Shown here: piece by piece, positions 13,412 to 27,800 of the stretch | Numbering within the stretch: the stretch's first letter is position 1 | Layout: every line of letters starts with the position of its first letter | Source: Stropharia rugosoannulata | Taxonomy: Eukaryota; Basidiomycota; Agaricomycetes; Agaricales; Strophariaceae | Assembly: GCA_028532985.1 (NCBI GenBank) | Contig: JANCIK010000006.1 | Location: forward strand, 3,658,001 to 3,722,000 | Length of the DNA: 64,000 nucleotides | Direction of reading: 5' to 3' | The notes under the pieces: model-generated | What the model was told of the DNA's origin: nothing | What the model saw: the letters and a program-made list of their open reading frames with translations, nothing else | Databases searched by the model: none | Translations under genes and position numbers: made by a program

Positions 13412-14846
13412 ATGTCTAGGGAACAGCTCTCAGTCATCGACCCGGTCCTCATTGATTTGGATAAGAAGGAGAGCGGGGGCACAGGCCCGCATCAACCCAT
13501 GTCCCTTCGCGTGCACATGTCGTCCCCCTTCGTCTCCCAGCCCTACTCCTCCTCCCACGCACGCCTCGTCGACGTCCGCGAGTTCGACGCTCGCCGCAAC
13601 CTCCACTCCCCGCCCCCCATCGCCACCCTCGACTCCCCCTCGCCCTCTGTCGCCGACAGATCGTCCACCAACACCCCTCACCAGCGTCGCAGCCCCCCGC
13701 TCGCCCAGCCATACTACCCCAATCAGCAAGAACTGATCCCATCATCTGCCCCACGTCAGCCGCCCGCCCACTTTAGCTCGCGCCAGGACCCTATAAACCA
13801 GTATCAGCACGTCTATCCCTTCGAGCACCACCGCTTCGACCCCCACCACGACTCTCACAGGTACAACGTCCCCTCCCACTTTGTCCAGCACCAGCAGATG
13901 CACGAGCCCTACGGCCGCCCCCAGTACCCCGTCCAAGGCTCACAGGCCCCGCCCGTCACCATCGTTCACACAGACGACGCTTCCACAAAGCTCACTGACG
14001 GTATTCGACGCCGCTGCTTCAACTGCTGTACCACCGATACCAGCACCTGGCGTCGTTCCAACCTCAGCCCCGGAAAAGTGGTCAGCCTAAATTTTATTTT
14101 TTTCAAAATTTTATTATTAATTATTTAATTATTTTTTTGCGCTAACCCCTTAGCTGTGCAACAAGTGCGGCCTCTTCGAGCGCACCCATTCCCGCCCCCG
14201 CCCCGACCAGTTCCCCCACAAGCGCGGCCCCCTCGCTACGCAGAGCCTCCGCGGCCGCACCCCGCCCGGCATCGGCAGCGGCGGCAGCACTTCGTCCCAC
14301 GCCCATTCGGCGCACAACGGCAGCACCCAGCTGCCCCCCATCGTTGGCTACCAGTACCACCACGCCAACCTCACCCCGCTCGGCGGCGCACAAGGCCAGG
14401 ACGGCTACGCGGCACAGCAGGGCCCGCCCCCGCCCGGCTCACAGCAGCCCCTCCCCGGCCTCCAGAGCTGGCACAACACCAGCGGCTCCAGCAGCGCGTC
14501 GGGCGCGAATGGCAGCGCCCCTTCCTCCCATGGCCCCGACGGGCCTGGGTCGGGCGGGAACAGCGCGTCGACCTCGGCGCACGGCACCCCTCTCCTGCCC
14601 AGCCGTCGGCCCACGATGGACCTCAGCCCGCGCATGCAGGGCCAGCCCTCGTCCTCCGCTGTCCCCACGAATGCCTCGTCTGCCAGCAATGACTCTGCGC
14701 CCCGCAGCAACGGCAGTGGCCGGTACGACGACGGGCTCTCGAGCAACGCCGCGACGAAGAAAGAGAAGGACGGCGGTGCGTCTCCGCGGGGAAGTGGGAC
14801 TGCGCCCGGGAGCACCAAGAGCGAGCCATCGCCGGAAAGAGATTAG
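13412..14846 (+). CDS. GATA-type zinc-finger transcription factor, two exons
   Basis: Exon 1 is 13412-14080, the intron 14081-14153 (73 nt, GTCAGC donor, GCTAAC branch-like site, TTAG acceptor) and exon 2 is 14154-14846, coding 453 residues. The intron cuts the zinc finger: CFNC (C202, C205) and WRRSNLSPGKV come from exon 1, LCNKCGLFERTH (C225, C228) from exon 2. The loop between Cys pairs is 19 residues, the longer class common in basidiomycete GATA factors rather than the 17-residue AreA class. A basic tail with HSRPRPDQFPHKRG follows. Residues 1-200 are Pro/His/Ser-rich and the C-terminal 200 are Ser/Gly/Gln-rich low complexity, as expected of an activator or repressor. An in-frame TGA lies three codons before the ATG. 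It should bind GATA sites in the nucleus; the regulon (nitrogen, iron, light or development) cannot be told from the sequence. Confidence 0.9.
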
Positions 14847-15659
14847 AGCATCGAACAAAAAATGGGACCCCGTCGCCGTAATTCTTATATATCCCTCCCG
14901 AGACCACCAGGCCGCGTCTTCGTACCCGCCCGCCCGCCTCGCCGGGGGCAGTTGACATTTGGGCTTGCTGTCTTATCCTATCCTATCCTACCCCCACCTA
15001 TCTACCTACCTCTACACGTATTCTCGTATACCTACCGTACCCTACCCCTATCGCACTACGTACATACATACCTACCTAACTCCCGCTCCCCTACCCCAGG
15101 CCTGGTGCACCGCCACCATCCCGCCGCCGCTTCTTTGCTCCCTGACTCGCCCTAGCTTACCTAGTACTTACGCCTGGCTGCTCAGCCCCGTCTGATTATG
15201 CGTCTCTCTGATTATTAACTGAATTTCCTAGTATGTTATTTTTGCAATTGGATTTCGAACCCGCTTGAACATTCTCTCTCGTCCCCTCCGTATGTAGTCA
15301 GTCCTTTAGTTAGTTAGCTTTAGACAGTTAGTTAGGTACGCCCCCCCGCCTCCGCCTGTGTCTGGTTCTGTGCGACTGCTCGTACCGTACTTTACACTTA
15401 TCTGTTTTGCGTTCCAGGCTGTGGTCTTCTTATTTATTCCCCTGCACTGTCTTTCATCGCACCGATCCCGTCTAGTACATACTGATTTTTGTATTATATA
15501 TAATTAAAATCGATCGCATTGCGCCCAAGGGCGCGGTATACCCCACTACCATCCATGCCCATGCTCATGTCCACCGACTTTGTCTTTCTTGATTATTGGC
15601 GGGTATGATCTGTGGTGTGGACCTATCCGTTAAGTGTTGCGGAATTGCCATCAGCGGCC

Positions 15660-15716
15660 ATCATCTTCCATATTCATATTCATCATCCTCATCATCCTCA
15701 TCAGCATCATCATCAA
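15660..15716. repeat. CAT/ATC simple repeat
   Basis: An imperfect trinucleotide run of CAT/CCT/ATC units, about 57 bp, in the non-coding flank downstream of the GATA gene. Confidence 0.8.
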
Positions 15717-16816
15717 CGCGCAGCTGCACTGAATCCGATTCCAAAACGAACTTACAAACCACATATGTATTATGTAGTATACTTATGGAGTAGATAGGAT
15801 GCACTGCATTGCACTCTGCTGCACAATAAGTTTGACGGGCACTGCGCGACTTTTGCCTTTGGTATCATACCGCTAAGGGTAAGGTGTATATTTAATGTAT
15901 GCACAGGTATGCGAAGTTCTTTTTTTTGGTTGGTTGGAAAGAGGGTGGGTGAGTGGGTGGGTGGGTAAATCACTTACAAAGCCAACGACGATCGCGGCTG
16001 TGCCTGGAATAAGTTGGGGATTCGCACTGCCTGTCTATGGCACGCGCACACCCTTGTCTTGGAGCTGCACACCTCGTCCATGCGTTCATTCATTCTCATT
16101 CATTTGGTTGGTTCGTGACTTGTTTTTCTTTTCTTTTTAAGTTGGGTTAGAGCGCATTGCATTGCATTGCACTGTATCGCATCGTATTGTACTAGTACGC
16201 ATGGGATGGATGATCGCGTCGTTCAGTCACACGCCGGTAAGTATGATTGGGTTGAACACGGTAAGTACAATTTGACTACGGTCCGTTTTTTTGGTGGTAT
16301 GTAATCGTTTGGCCCGGCTCTAATCATGAGCGAGATGCGGTGTAATGTGTAAGTACTAGATGGGCAGGACAGCCAGGCTGCCAAGCAGACGGCGATTGGT
16401 GATGAATTCATATAGACGGACGGACGTGGATTCAGATGGATGGGTATATGAAACGATAGAACGGGTATATGATCCATGTACTGGGTTGGACTGGGTAGGC
16501 AGGTATCAGCGAGATAGGTATTCCTGACGTGCAGTGTAAGTACCTGTCACCTATCCACATCTAGGTATCAGCAGGGTTGTCTATCAATTTTCAGTTATCA
16601 GCCAGTCAGGCGGCAGGCCTCAGGGATCGACGGGGTATGCTCGTATGCTTCTACTCTACTTGGTAAGTCAATTTTCGTGGAGCGGTGGGTATAGGTATTA
16701 CACCTCGCAGATTTGCCTAACGGCCTAGATCTGTCCAGCGGTAAGAACTTGTATCTGTGATTGGATTGTCGCCCGATATGGGGCCGTTTGTATTTTCTTG
16801 TGTTTTATGCATTGTT

Positions 16817-16850
16817 TTTTTAAATATTTTTTTTAAATATTTTTTCCCTG
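16817..16850. repeat. AT-rich tandem tract
   Basis: Two copies of a T-run plus AAATATT unit in direct succession. It is probably non-coding. Confidence 0.6.
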
Positions 16851-19800
16851 AGGGGTGCGGGTGCAGTTGTACTTCGTTATGTCTGCGCAGACAGAGATGC
16901 AGACACATGGAAGATGTGATCACTGTGCCACGGTCATCGACAACTGAGGCTGAGAAAAATATACGGCGCACCTATCACGAACATGGACGCCCAAGAAGCG
17001 CGGGAGACGGGGGCGCGACACGACGTGATCCAGGACACGCCGGGAGGTGACAGAGAAGACGGAAAATGGCAGGGCGCGACACGATGCGCGCCCGGGGGCG
17101 CATCACTCCATCATCCCAACGTCTATCAATCTCCTACCATAACGGTATCTCCGTGTAACATCGTCATCAATCCCAACACTTGTATTACGAATACGACATC
17201 GCTGATTGGACGTGAATATAATCCATCTTGCTGGCTGGTTCTGTAATTACATGCGTGCATATGTGTGGAGCGGCTGCGGGTGGACGGGCGCGGGAAGGCG
17301 GCCGCGCGTTTATTTTAGACGCATACGGTCGTCAAGAGAGTTTGGTACGCGTGTATACGGCGCGCGCAGAGCCTGGGAGTGTTCCAGGATGACTTTCTTC
17401 CGTGGTGTATTTTTGTGTAGAAGGGTGAGCGCGACGGGCGTATCTCAGTGCATGTATGTTTCCGTCTGGAGAAAGCGACCGGTCAAGATAACACGGGCCC
17501 GAATTTTGACTGAACTTTGTGACGGACATCTGCGCGGTGGTCGGTGTCATGCATTAGGCCTTCTCACCGGTGACATTTCCTTCAGTTGTATTAGAAACTG
17601 AAGTCTCTGGCTCAGCGGTACATACTATTCATGTCCTTAGTGAGGTCTGCGAGCAGTTCATTATACATGATATATGATACCGGGTGCATGATAACCGCTA
17701 CGACACTCATGAATCAAGTCGCAGATGAACAGAGTTGAACTGATGATTTACTTGCTGTGCGCAGACTTGTTGTGATGTATGAACAGAAGTGATGTCAGCA
17801 GGCTACCCCGCACTACGCACGCGCCTCCTCGGACGCGCGGTACCGCACCATCTCGCGATGCGAAGCTTCGAAGAATGCCAACACTGGGCTGGCTCACATC
17901 AAGGGGCAGATAACTTCTCGCAGAAGACTTGTAGGCGACTCGCCTGAACATGATACTGCGATGACAAACTATATCAGTTGGATACTTTATAGACTCTTAA
18001 TTCTCATGCAATCACTGGGAAGTCGCGTCTTCCTCTCGCCTGTGACGGCGTTGGATTGGCATCCCGGGTCTACAGTGAGCGATATGATTTTAATGGTAGA
18101 GTAGCTCACGATCGATGAGCCTCGTTCTCGTTCTTGATATTTTATAGAAAAGAAGCCCTCCCTTCCGCGCTTCTGGCTTTGATTTCTCCTACAGTCCAAG
18201 ACCTTCGCTGCATCGGAACGTAGCTGAGGATGTGGCGTGCGCGCGTGCCTCTGCGCATGCCATGCGCGCGCTGCATTCTTGCTTTGCGTCGCGTCGCATA
18301 CCGTATTGGAGCTACGTGTAGTATTAACGAAGACTAGCTCTAATCTTACGGTGTGTACGTTTCGCGGTCTAGCCTCGAGTCTACACCATTTACTAGACCC
18401 TCCTCGAGAGGGGTAAGCCGCGCACACGAAACCAGGACCGACAAACTGGACCCGCACTCCACCGCCGACGACCGACACCGCGCAGCCCAGTGCCCACACC
18501 TTCTGAGTTCTATGTGCTTCCCGCTTCGCGAAGTCCGGCGCCCCAGCGGACACGTACGTACGTACACGCCAGTAATCACGATCACCATCAGCGCTTCCTA
18601 TCAGCCCTCGCTAACGCCCCTTTCCCTCCCGGACTGCGCTGCTGCCTCCCCTGGGGCCCCGACCGCGTACGTAGTGCTTGCGCAGTACGCAGCGCCTGCC
18701 TGGGAGTCAATCAGACCCTGTGATTTGCAGGCCGATAGAGTTTTGTTTGGGGCTCTTCTGCGGGGCTTCGATCGAGGATGAGGTAAGGTCAGGGCTAGCC
18801 CGGACAGGGGTGCAGAGAGCGCACTTAGAGTCGGACTAAGTCCAGGGGTCCGTCATTGATACCCAACAGTAATTAGTCTGGTGGCTGGTGGATTGAGACT
18901 GGTGGTACGGCCACAGGCGGGCCAGGCTGGTTCGCAAGGGTTAGAAGCCGCGAGGATTGCTCGAGACGCTGATACTCGACCTCCGCATGGGCAACGTCGG
19001 CGAGCTAGCAGCGTCCGCGCGGAGTATGTGCGCCGTGTCCTACGGGCTTCGTGGAAGTGCGTATCTCCAGTGCGCGCGGAGCGAGGTACACCTCGTACTT
19101 CTGGTCAACGTCACCATCTTCCCATTTCCCCAGGTTACTTACGTATGCCCCTTGCCGTGACGTCTGATTCTGCCTGGATGTTTATTTCCCGACGCATTAT
19201 GTCTGATGCGTATCTTCCTTTGTTTTGTATACGTACTACGGCGGTGAAATAAGTAGCCGTTGCGTGCGTGGTATTGGCATATGGGATGGCGAATACAGCT
19301 ATGCATGTGGAGTCTGTCAGTGTGTGCGAGGGATATCGGGTAATGTGTGCGTGCGCTGATATGCGCAGTGTCAGAGACGGCGAAAGTGCGAGGGACTCTA
19401 ACGGTGCGAAGGCGCCCCAGCAGACGTACCTTGTACACACCGCCTATATCCGCGCGGCACATTACAATTTATATTATATGGTCGTGTTAGCAATCACCCA
19501 CGAGCGTGAGTGCTAGCGTTGACAACCTGTATTAAATTCTTCAAGTGGAGGCTCTTAACGTTTCCCTGGGAGTCTGTATGTTGACTAAAACAACAGTGAT
19601 GCAGGATATGTACCACATAAGGACATACTACGCGTCTCCCTCCGGATCGCTGATCGAGGCCGCCACCATCAGGCGGGGGCAATTACAAACTGATCCGTCA
19701 TTTGACCCGGTGCACGCCATCCATCGCTTCGTCAATGAACGATTCTCAATGACTGGCGGGCACACACGGGGCAAAGTACAAGTGTTGCATGTATTTAGAA

Positions 19801-22800
19801 AGTTGGTGTATCACAAAAACCTTAATGATTGTGCCAAACGTCTTCAGAACAGGACAGACGCATCATGATTTAAAGGGGAATTTGGACCGTCGTTCTCTAT
19901 AATGCTATACCGGACGTACGAGTACGGTCGTCGGCGGAGAACGATGTGTTTCAATTAGTTAATATGAAGCGCACACAGTGTCACGAAGGTTCTCAAAAGT
20001 AGCCATGGCCGTGGACGAGAACTGCGTGCTTCTCTTTCGGAGTGTGTGGTGCGTGGACAGCGCCTGGCCCGCTGTATGTGAATTGGGAGTCACAATTGTT
20101 CCGATTAGAGGGCCAAATAAGCTTTTTCCCATCAGGAGCGTCTCTGATCAGCTGCCACCGCCACCTTGCATCCATTGGCACATCGCTTGCGCGCGGATAG
20201 CGGTCACACCATCAATAGTCTCGCCACAACAAAGTTAGCTTCGTTATCTGGACTGGTGCGTTAGAGAACCGCTGCGTCTACTTCGCGGTTCAGACTTTGA
20301 TGGGATTGGCGCTTTAGTTAGTACGAGACGAATCAAAGCATATCGGTGGCCGAGCTACATATATCGATGATGTAGCTCATATGAACACGCCCATGTATTT
20401 GGGAATGGAACATCCTGTCAACTCGGATCCTGTGGACAATATGTACGCCTATTGGGTAATCCTTTCGCGAATTTCGGTGCGAGCTGCCTGGAGGCGTCGT
20501 GTGCACACTGGTGGATACGCATCGCCGCCCGCGGCGTCCAACAGACGCTTCTAGACGAGAATAAGGAGCTGCCTGTGTCGGGCATAACCTTGTTCTTTTT
20601 CGGTCTGTCATTGTATTTCGTCTCCTTGTACAATGTACCCATCAATAACCGCCTGATTTTAGACCATCGGCTCCCTGAACAAAGATCGCATCGCCTACAA
20701 AAATTATCCTGGACATGTGAAATTGCTCAGCCTCATAGGCTTGCTGAGTACATGAGATGATGGACATCACATTGCCACTGTTACTCGTAAGCTGTTGATA
20801 ATGATAGCGTCAATAATAAGACATGGTTCGTCTTAAAATAACTAGTCATGGAAGCAATGCTACAATTAACTTTACCTCTCGCTACCCGTACTGCCCGGGC
20901 GCCGGTTCATACTTACGAATCTCTCCACTGCGCAAGGTGACATTTTCGGATGATTTTTCTGAGACAGGCCCACCACCCCCCCTTTATGTACTCGTGCCTC
21001 AGGTTCATTTTTTCTATCTTTAAGTTTGTATTCTAACTTGGTCGTATCCAATACGATGACGCGACGTGTACGGAAATTGCGAAATAACCCAGCACTACAA
21101 TTTTTAGGCAATCACGAGGCTCGCACTGTTGCATCACGCTCATCACGTTGATTGGCGCCTACAGACCTATATCAGCCCATCAGAGCCCACCTTTTGCGTA
21201 CTGTAACTACGAAGGGGTAGGAACCCCACATCTCTGCACGCAGATGGCTAGATAGATATATCGAAACTTTATCTGTCACTTCATAGAATTAAATATGTAC
21301 GTAGCTGTAATTGACGCAAACAATTGATTCCAGTTTAGCGTACTTTCATAGGACACTTTCAGTCGGCTGAGCGGTTCATCCGACTCCGAGGATGTCACCA
21401 GTCCAGAAAGAACACTGCTTTAGCACATGATCTGCATATACTGCTTTTGCCATCGATGCCTAGAAGCACCGGATGAGCTATGCTCCAACATGCCACGGAT
21501 GGTGTAGACGCTGCTTATAGGCACCACTCGGCCCACCACGACTGAATGGAACATGCTGCATGCTACACACGGATGATGACTGACAGAACCTTACTACGGA
21601 TAAATTAAGTGTCTCTGTAGTCATACATATCTCCTTCTCAGGGAACTAAAAATCCATTAGATCATCTGCCGTGTTCAAATGAGGCTCTGTGAATGGCCTT
21701 CATCTCTCATGCTAATTACTAGGTGCTTTAAATGGTTTTTTGCTCCATGGGCCCAGGGACTGGCGTGGGAGCGTAGCAACGGCGCATCTGATGCCGTCCA
21801 AGACGCATCAGAAGGCCTATTTTGGGCGGTGCCAGGTACAGAAGGACGACTAGAATCAGGCGGATCATTTTACTCACTCGTGAAATACATCATGCATCAG
21901 TTTTCCATTGAGCGTGCCACTCGCCGCATCACACAATCAATAAAGCAGTGTACTCTCCATTAAGGACGTCGAGTCCGCATTCGAGAAGACATTGCCCACT
22001 CGGGGTGGGTGGCACGCGTTGTGGGAGGTGGAGCTAGCGACTTCGATCCGCCGCGCTGGGCCCTACAGCCCCATGCATTTTTTGCCTACATACACGCGCA
22101 TACCTCCGTCCAGTTATGCGCGGACCGGCTCGCTTGGGATGATTCAGCCACCACCTTACCTTCTCTCTGGGTCGTACAGGCCTTTCCTGGGAATTATCCT
22201 TATTTGTGCACGCTAGCATCGGAATCAGATGGCACCATGGGCAATCAACTGTCCTGCCCATTGATCGAGACTCACGCGACATATATCGTCATGGACATCA
22301 CCGAACTTGCGTTCAAAGTTGGACAAGGGCAAGAGAAACGTAGGAATAGTATTGATGTTATATAAATCCAAGAGTAGGTACACTGTACGTGACGACCCGT
22401 TTGTCAAGGAGGATTTGTCGGCATTAGCTGAAAGAGATACATAAAGAATATGACACGTGCAAAACTCAGTGCAGCTGACATATGATGCGCCCTGAATTAT
22501 TAACATGACATCCCCCAATGCCCTATTTCTGCGTTCTCTGACTCAGGACCAGAAGTACAATTAAAGAACACTGCGTGCGAGTTACTCTCAGGCTACGACA
22601 TATCAAAAAGTACAGCAGCTTGAAAGTTGATGTTTCTGTTGTACACGGCGTGGATTTAATGATGGCCCTACACGGCCTTACAGAAGCCTGATCAAATGGC
22701 GGAGCAAATGCTTGAGCACTCCTTATTGCGCCTTGCTAACGGTCTTTGAATAAATTGGAAATTATTGGCTGAGCAGTAAGTATCTGAGTACATAACAGGG

Positions 22801-23214
22801 ATACATAACTTTACCACTGGTACCATTGCCAATTTCAGCAAGACCGAAAGTACTTTCAAATGACGTAGAATGCCTGCAGCTGGAGGTTACGTGAATGACT
22901 AAATGGCACTCTCGCGAATGGGGTGGTTACTTCGCTTGAGCACACCTGCATTTTCAAAAATACAGATGTGACTGAGCCTCACATCACTTCCAATCCTGTG
23001 CCTATCACACTGCCTCGACGCTGTATGCAGCCAATGCTCTATGGCTGCTGCCGTACACTTATTACGAGGGAGCACAGCTGTTTCGCTTGGTGTTTATATT
23101 ATATTAATCTAAACAAGATAAATAGTTACTGCATCATCATCCCCTCTGTTCTTGCGAATACCTTTCACCCAAGCCCTATTTAAGCGAGGCGCTCAACTCA
23201 GAGCAAATAGCAGG

Positions 23215-24897
23215 ATGTTTGAGAATGCAAGGCAACTAGTTATCGCGGGCGGAACATTCACTAACCTTAATGGAGACGAATGTCAGTCACTTGGTACGCT
23301 GTAATAAATTTACGGAAGCAGACGCCTCTTAATTGAGCCCCCAGACCCATTAATGGTGGCAGTTGCGCCCAACGCGCTGCACAACGCGGCAGCCCGCTAT
23401 GATCCCCCTAGATGCCACGCGGAGACACGACTTACTATTCGTAATCATTTGCATCAGCGTATTTCCGGAAAACGCAATCCTGAGACCCGTATTACATGGC
23501 TGTATGGGCCCGCAGGCGCTGGAAAGTCAGCCATACTTCAAACAATGGCGGAGGAGTGCTTAGGGCTGGGACGACTACTTGCCGCTTTTTTCATATGGAA
23601 GTCGGACAGCACAAGGAACCACTCAAGAAGCTTTGTCGCTACAATCTGCTTTCAGATTATGCAGAATATTCCCGAAACGAAGGCTATTATAGCGCAAGTC
23701 ATTAGAGACGATCCGCTGATATTTAACAAAGCCCTCCCCTTCCAAATGCAATCCCTCGTTATTAATCCGCTTCAGCACTTACATTTAACGGGCTTCTTTG
23801 ACAGTCATCCACTTCACCCCACTCTAATCATTGTCGACGGCGTTGACGAATGTATTGACATCACGGAGCGTCTCCTTCTCTTACACTGCATTGCAAAGTT
23901 GGTCACCGACAGCCAAGCACCGGTCATTTTTCTTATTTCCAGTCGTCCGGAGGTCGACATTATGAATGCTTTTACCATACATCCAATGGCAGGACTCTGG
24001 GAGTCTGTTAGTCTAGATTTGGACTACCAGCGCAACCAAGATATTCAACGATTCCTTGTGGACTCGTTCCGCAACATCGCTAGCACCCATCCCTTCAGAC
24101 ATCACATCCCTCCCTGCTGGCCGCAGGATGACATCATCAAAGCTCTGGCTGAAAAGTCTTCTGGGCAATTTATCTTCGCTTCTGTCGTGGTGAAACATGT
24201 TTCAGCATATAATCATCTTCCACATCGTCGCCTGGAGGTAGTCATGGGCCTTAGACAAGCTAATTGCTCTTTGCCATTTGCTGAACTTGATGCCATGTAT
24301 AATCATCTCCTTCAATCTCACCCGGACCTACACACCGCTCTAAGGATTATTTCACTAATTCTTTCAGGAATTGAATTTAATGATCACATTTGCTGCCTGC
24401 TAGGCATGGACACCGAAGATGTTGAACTAGCCATGAATCCACTGTCTTCAATAATATCTGAAAACAGAAGCCCACATCTCCACGGTATTCACTTCTCATT
24501 AATACATACATCATTTCGAGACTTTCTTGTGGACTCAACACGCAGCGGAGAAGGTATTCCAAAGTACCTTGAGGAGTGTCAGCTTGAAATTACTCGAGCT
24601 TGCATCAACAGGCTACTGACACACGAAAGTATGGATGAATTTCAGGAAATTACTTATCAATCCTATCCAATTATGACTATATGTTCAAAAGCGCCATTGT
24701 CGGAGCCATGGCAGCGAATGTTTGAAGAACTTTGCCTGGATAAAATCAAGATTTCCGTAGATGGTCTAGACAACATTCTGCGGTCCTATTTTTATACCCA
24801 CTCAGAACAGGTATTACGCACACTATTTAAAATTCAGAGTAATACTAATCTGCAACATAGACGAAATATCTATGGGAAGTATGGCTCAAACAATTGA
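23215..24897 (+). CDS. NACHT-domain (NLR-like) NTPase, two exons
   Basis: Exon 1 (23215-23293) encodes MFENARQLVIAGGTFTNLNG, a short N-terminus that recurs in mushroom NACHT proteins. A 51-nt intron (23294-23344, GTACGC...CCCCAG) leads to exon 2 (23345-24897), total 543 residues. The junction restores SLDPLMVAVAPNALHNAA, followed by RYDPPRCHAETR, a segment usual just before the NTPase. The Walker A motif GPAGAGKS is at 81-88 and the Walker B motif LIIVDGVDEC at 187-196. LISSRPE (sensor 1-like) and a winged-helix-like region follow. No WD40, ankyrin or TPR repeats are seen at the C-terminus, so it is a short STAND protein without an obvious sensor, or one whose sensor was lost. Family knowledge suggests a role in non-self recognition or regulated cell death; that is not shown here. 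The frame is intact. Confidence 0.85.
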
Positions 24898-27800
24898 TAC
24901 CAATACTCCGAGAGCGCCAGCGTACTGTCATTTACCGGTCAATGGGCTGCCCCACCACTCAATGGGTTATACCCGATTTGTGAGCTCATTTCTAAAATTT
25001 CTGAGATAAGATTTGGGACATATGACATTATACATCTTCTATTGCTCTTTTATATGCAGAGGTCCTGAGTCTTCTGATTAGCAAGACCAAGGAAGTGAAG
25101 CAAATACCGATTTTATCAAAACATGACAGGAATCAGGCTCTACGGATACAAGCGCCTAACCTTTAACGCATTGAACTCAGCAGTGGATTTTGTCACAGCT
25201 GAGCGCCCTGTCCAGCTTTGAAGGGGGTCATAGCAGTACTAGGGCCTCTGGCGATGAGATTCTATCTCAACCGTGCGACGTAGGTCACAATGGTGCAAGC
25301 GCCGAGAGAACATTCCTCTGTACAGTAGTCCTGCTAAATGGAATGATAGAATGCTACTGAGCGTGGATCTTGTGCTCCCAATAGCCAGTGAATTACTCCC
25401 TGGTTTTTCTGTTTTCAGCATGTCAGTCTCGATGGACCTACAACTAGAGCATTTTGGTTGAGATTTAACAGCAAACTTGCACATGCACCTACCAAATTTC
25501 TCTGTACGTCTATTTTTCCCACCTCAGATTCATTGAACATACCCGCGCTGACTAGGAACAATCACTGTACTTGAGATTTGAGAATTGTTCGAGAATGCAA
25601 GCCGCCTCCGGCCTAGAGCACATCACATAAAGTAAACGACATAAGATCTCTAATCAAGATAATCTGCGGCAAATCCGGGGATAAAAATCTCAATTGCGAT
25701 GGAACGTAAGCTTGCCTCTCTCTCCAATCCCCACCCATGTCGAGAACTTGCATGAAAATCTGCAATTACACCTGTGGGTTGATCTTCGTCGTCGCTGAAT
25801 ACTACTTTACAGCTGCTAATCAGGGACGTCTTTCGTATTTAGATGTGTGGATTTTCTGGACTTTCGAGGAGCTTCCTTCATCATCATTTTGATCTGAGAG
25901 TATGTGCCGAAGGGACTCTAAGCTAAGGATGCTCATACTTGCAATGATTCTACGAGCTTACTTTGTTTCTCTAACCGATCATCGTTATGTCCTCTCGCCA
26001 CCGGTTCATGACCTTAGGCCGTACGCTCTCTCCAGACCCATAATCCGGAAACATATTTATATAAGCGCAAAAGAACAGGGTAGATGTTAATGAAACATAC
26101 CTCTGTCGGTGTACGGGCAATGGGGAATACTTCTCCGTGTCCAGTGCCGCTTCTACCCATAGTAGGGCTGATCGGCCGTCGACGAATCCCCTTTTGTTTC
26201 CTTCGATTTACCCTGATCTGTTGAGCAACGTTCACAATCAGTCAGCCACTTCGATATGTTTGTATTACTACACTCTTTCTTGCTCGTGTGCCTTTTCCTT
26301 AATTGAGGTGACATTGATATCCGAACTGAACACTGTACAATGTATACTACGGTCACCTGAACCTTGCAAATTAGTACGTCTGGTACTTAGATATTACGAG
26401 GGATATCACGTTTACTTGGGATTTGACATAGATAAACGGCAGGCTGCTCACATGGCCTTAAATTAGAGGCAGCGGCAAGTACCTCTGTCCCATCTCATAC
26501 CTAAGCTCGCTCATTAGACTGTATATATTACGACACGTTGAGTATTTATTGTGACGAACGAGGCTGAACCCATCGGTTGCGGCAGTGAGGTATACGCAGT
26601 GTTTTGCCCACTAGATGGCAAATGTTGGATATGATTGAGACATACCTCCGAGCATGTGAACTACATTCTCAGATATCCGGTGTAACTTCTCTGCCGCAAC
26701 CTGCCACCTGAATTCTAGCGCAAAACTTGTTGCAGCGACATTGTTTAATCACAGATGTACGCCCTTCTGTGGTCGTTCAAATGAATGCGCGTCAAGGTTA
26801 TTGACAACTGGCACGTTACTCAGTTAATCTTGGTACGACGCCATCCCACTTGAATTATTAGGAGATTCGACCCAGTTTTGAACATACGATATTTGATGGG
26901 CGTGCATGTTCATATTTTTTTGTCGAAGAGTAGCTGAAGGAGAGTCGAGACGATGATATGTCGCTGAAAGTGCACTTGGGTAGAAGAGTAAAGAAGGTAA
27001 GACAGTATTGGGATCAACTTCACGCTTGCGCTGACGTTGCGCTAGTTTCTCCCTTCACTCAATTATTAATGGACTGGTCTACTTCCTACCATAAACCCGG
27101 CTCTTCCACGCTCGTTGCTTACTCGTTTCCCCGACGGACATCGTCTACCGCGCCTTGCTTGGAAGCTGAGAACTACTCGAGGTATGCGCCATCAACGACC
27201 ACTTTGCGTAGGGCCTCGCATGATATCGTTCCCTTGTCGTCCCCTGGGACTGGCAGTGCCCGTGGGAAAAGTCACGCTGTGGGAAACTAACACATGTTTG
27301 CCAATGTCTGCGCCCAGCTTCTCGCACTCCGCGCTTCTTAACCTGATTGTCGTCGCCCTCGTCGTGGTCGTCACTCAATTCTACTCTATTCACGAACACC
27401 TAGGCCATCTCGTCCGGCTCGCCCTCTCCGAAGACGTGCCATTGCACGTCCCTTGGTGGGGTGGCATGCAATATTTCGGACGCCCTAGCGCTCGCCATTA
27501 AGCTGAAGGATGTCTCGTATAGACCGACCAGCCGGATAACGCGCAAAAGACCGACTGAAACGACGGCGGGATCGGTGCGTCAACACTCTCATTCGGCGAA
27601 TCGGTGCGTCCCATCACCTATGCATATTTTTTGTTTACAACCGTCAAGCTTACCGTCTATTCATAGCGGCTGCCTTTTGTCATTAATCGTCGTCGCCCAG
27701 ACCTCTCCTTCACTCCTTCCGGCACAAACGACAAACCAACCCACCTCCTGCAGGGCAATATTCACCGGGAACGCCTGCCCAGGTTCGCCGCGCGTAGCCC

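Larger units (their letters stand above)
14847..23214. other. gene desert after the GATA gene
   Basis: The first several hundred bases are CCTA/CTAC-rich and pyrimidine-rich and probably include the GATA gene's 3' UTR. Several simple repeats follow: CAT-rich (15660-15716), GGGT-type (near 15945-15966), GCATT (16157-16190) and an AT tract (16817-16850). Frames at 19545-19868, 21679-21963 and 22009-22365 plus are open for 94-118 codons but contain no motif I recognise. No RNA gene or intact mobile element was seen. Confidence 0.45.

Noticed and set aside
14142..14858. Long minus-strand and alternative plus-strand frames over the second GATA exon
   Set aside because: GC-rich low-complexity coding on the plus strand opens every frame; the real frame continues the zinc finger across the intron.
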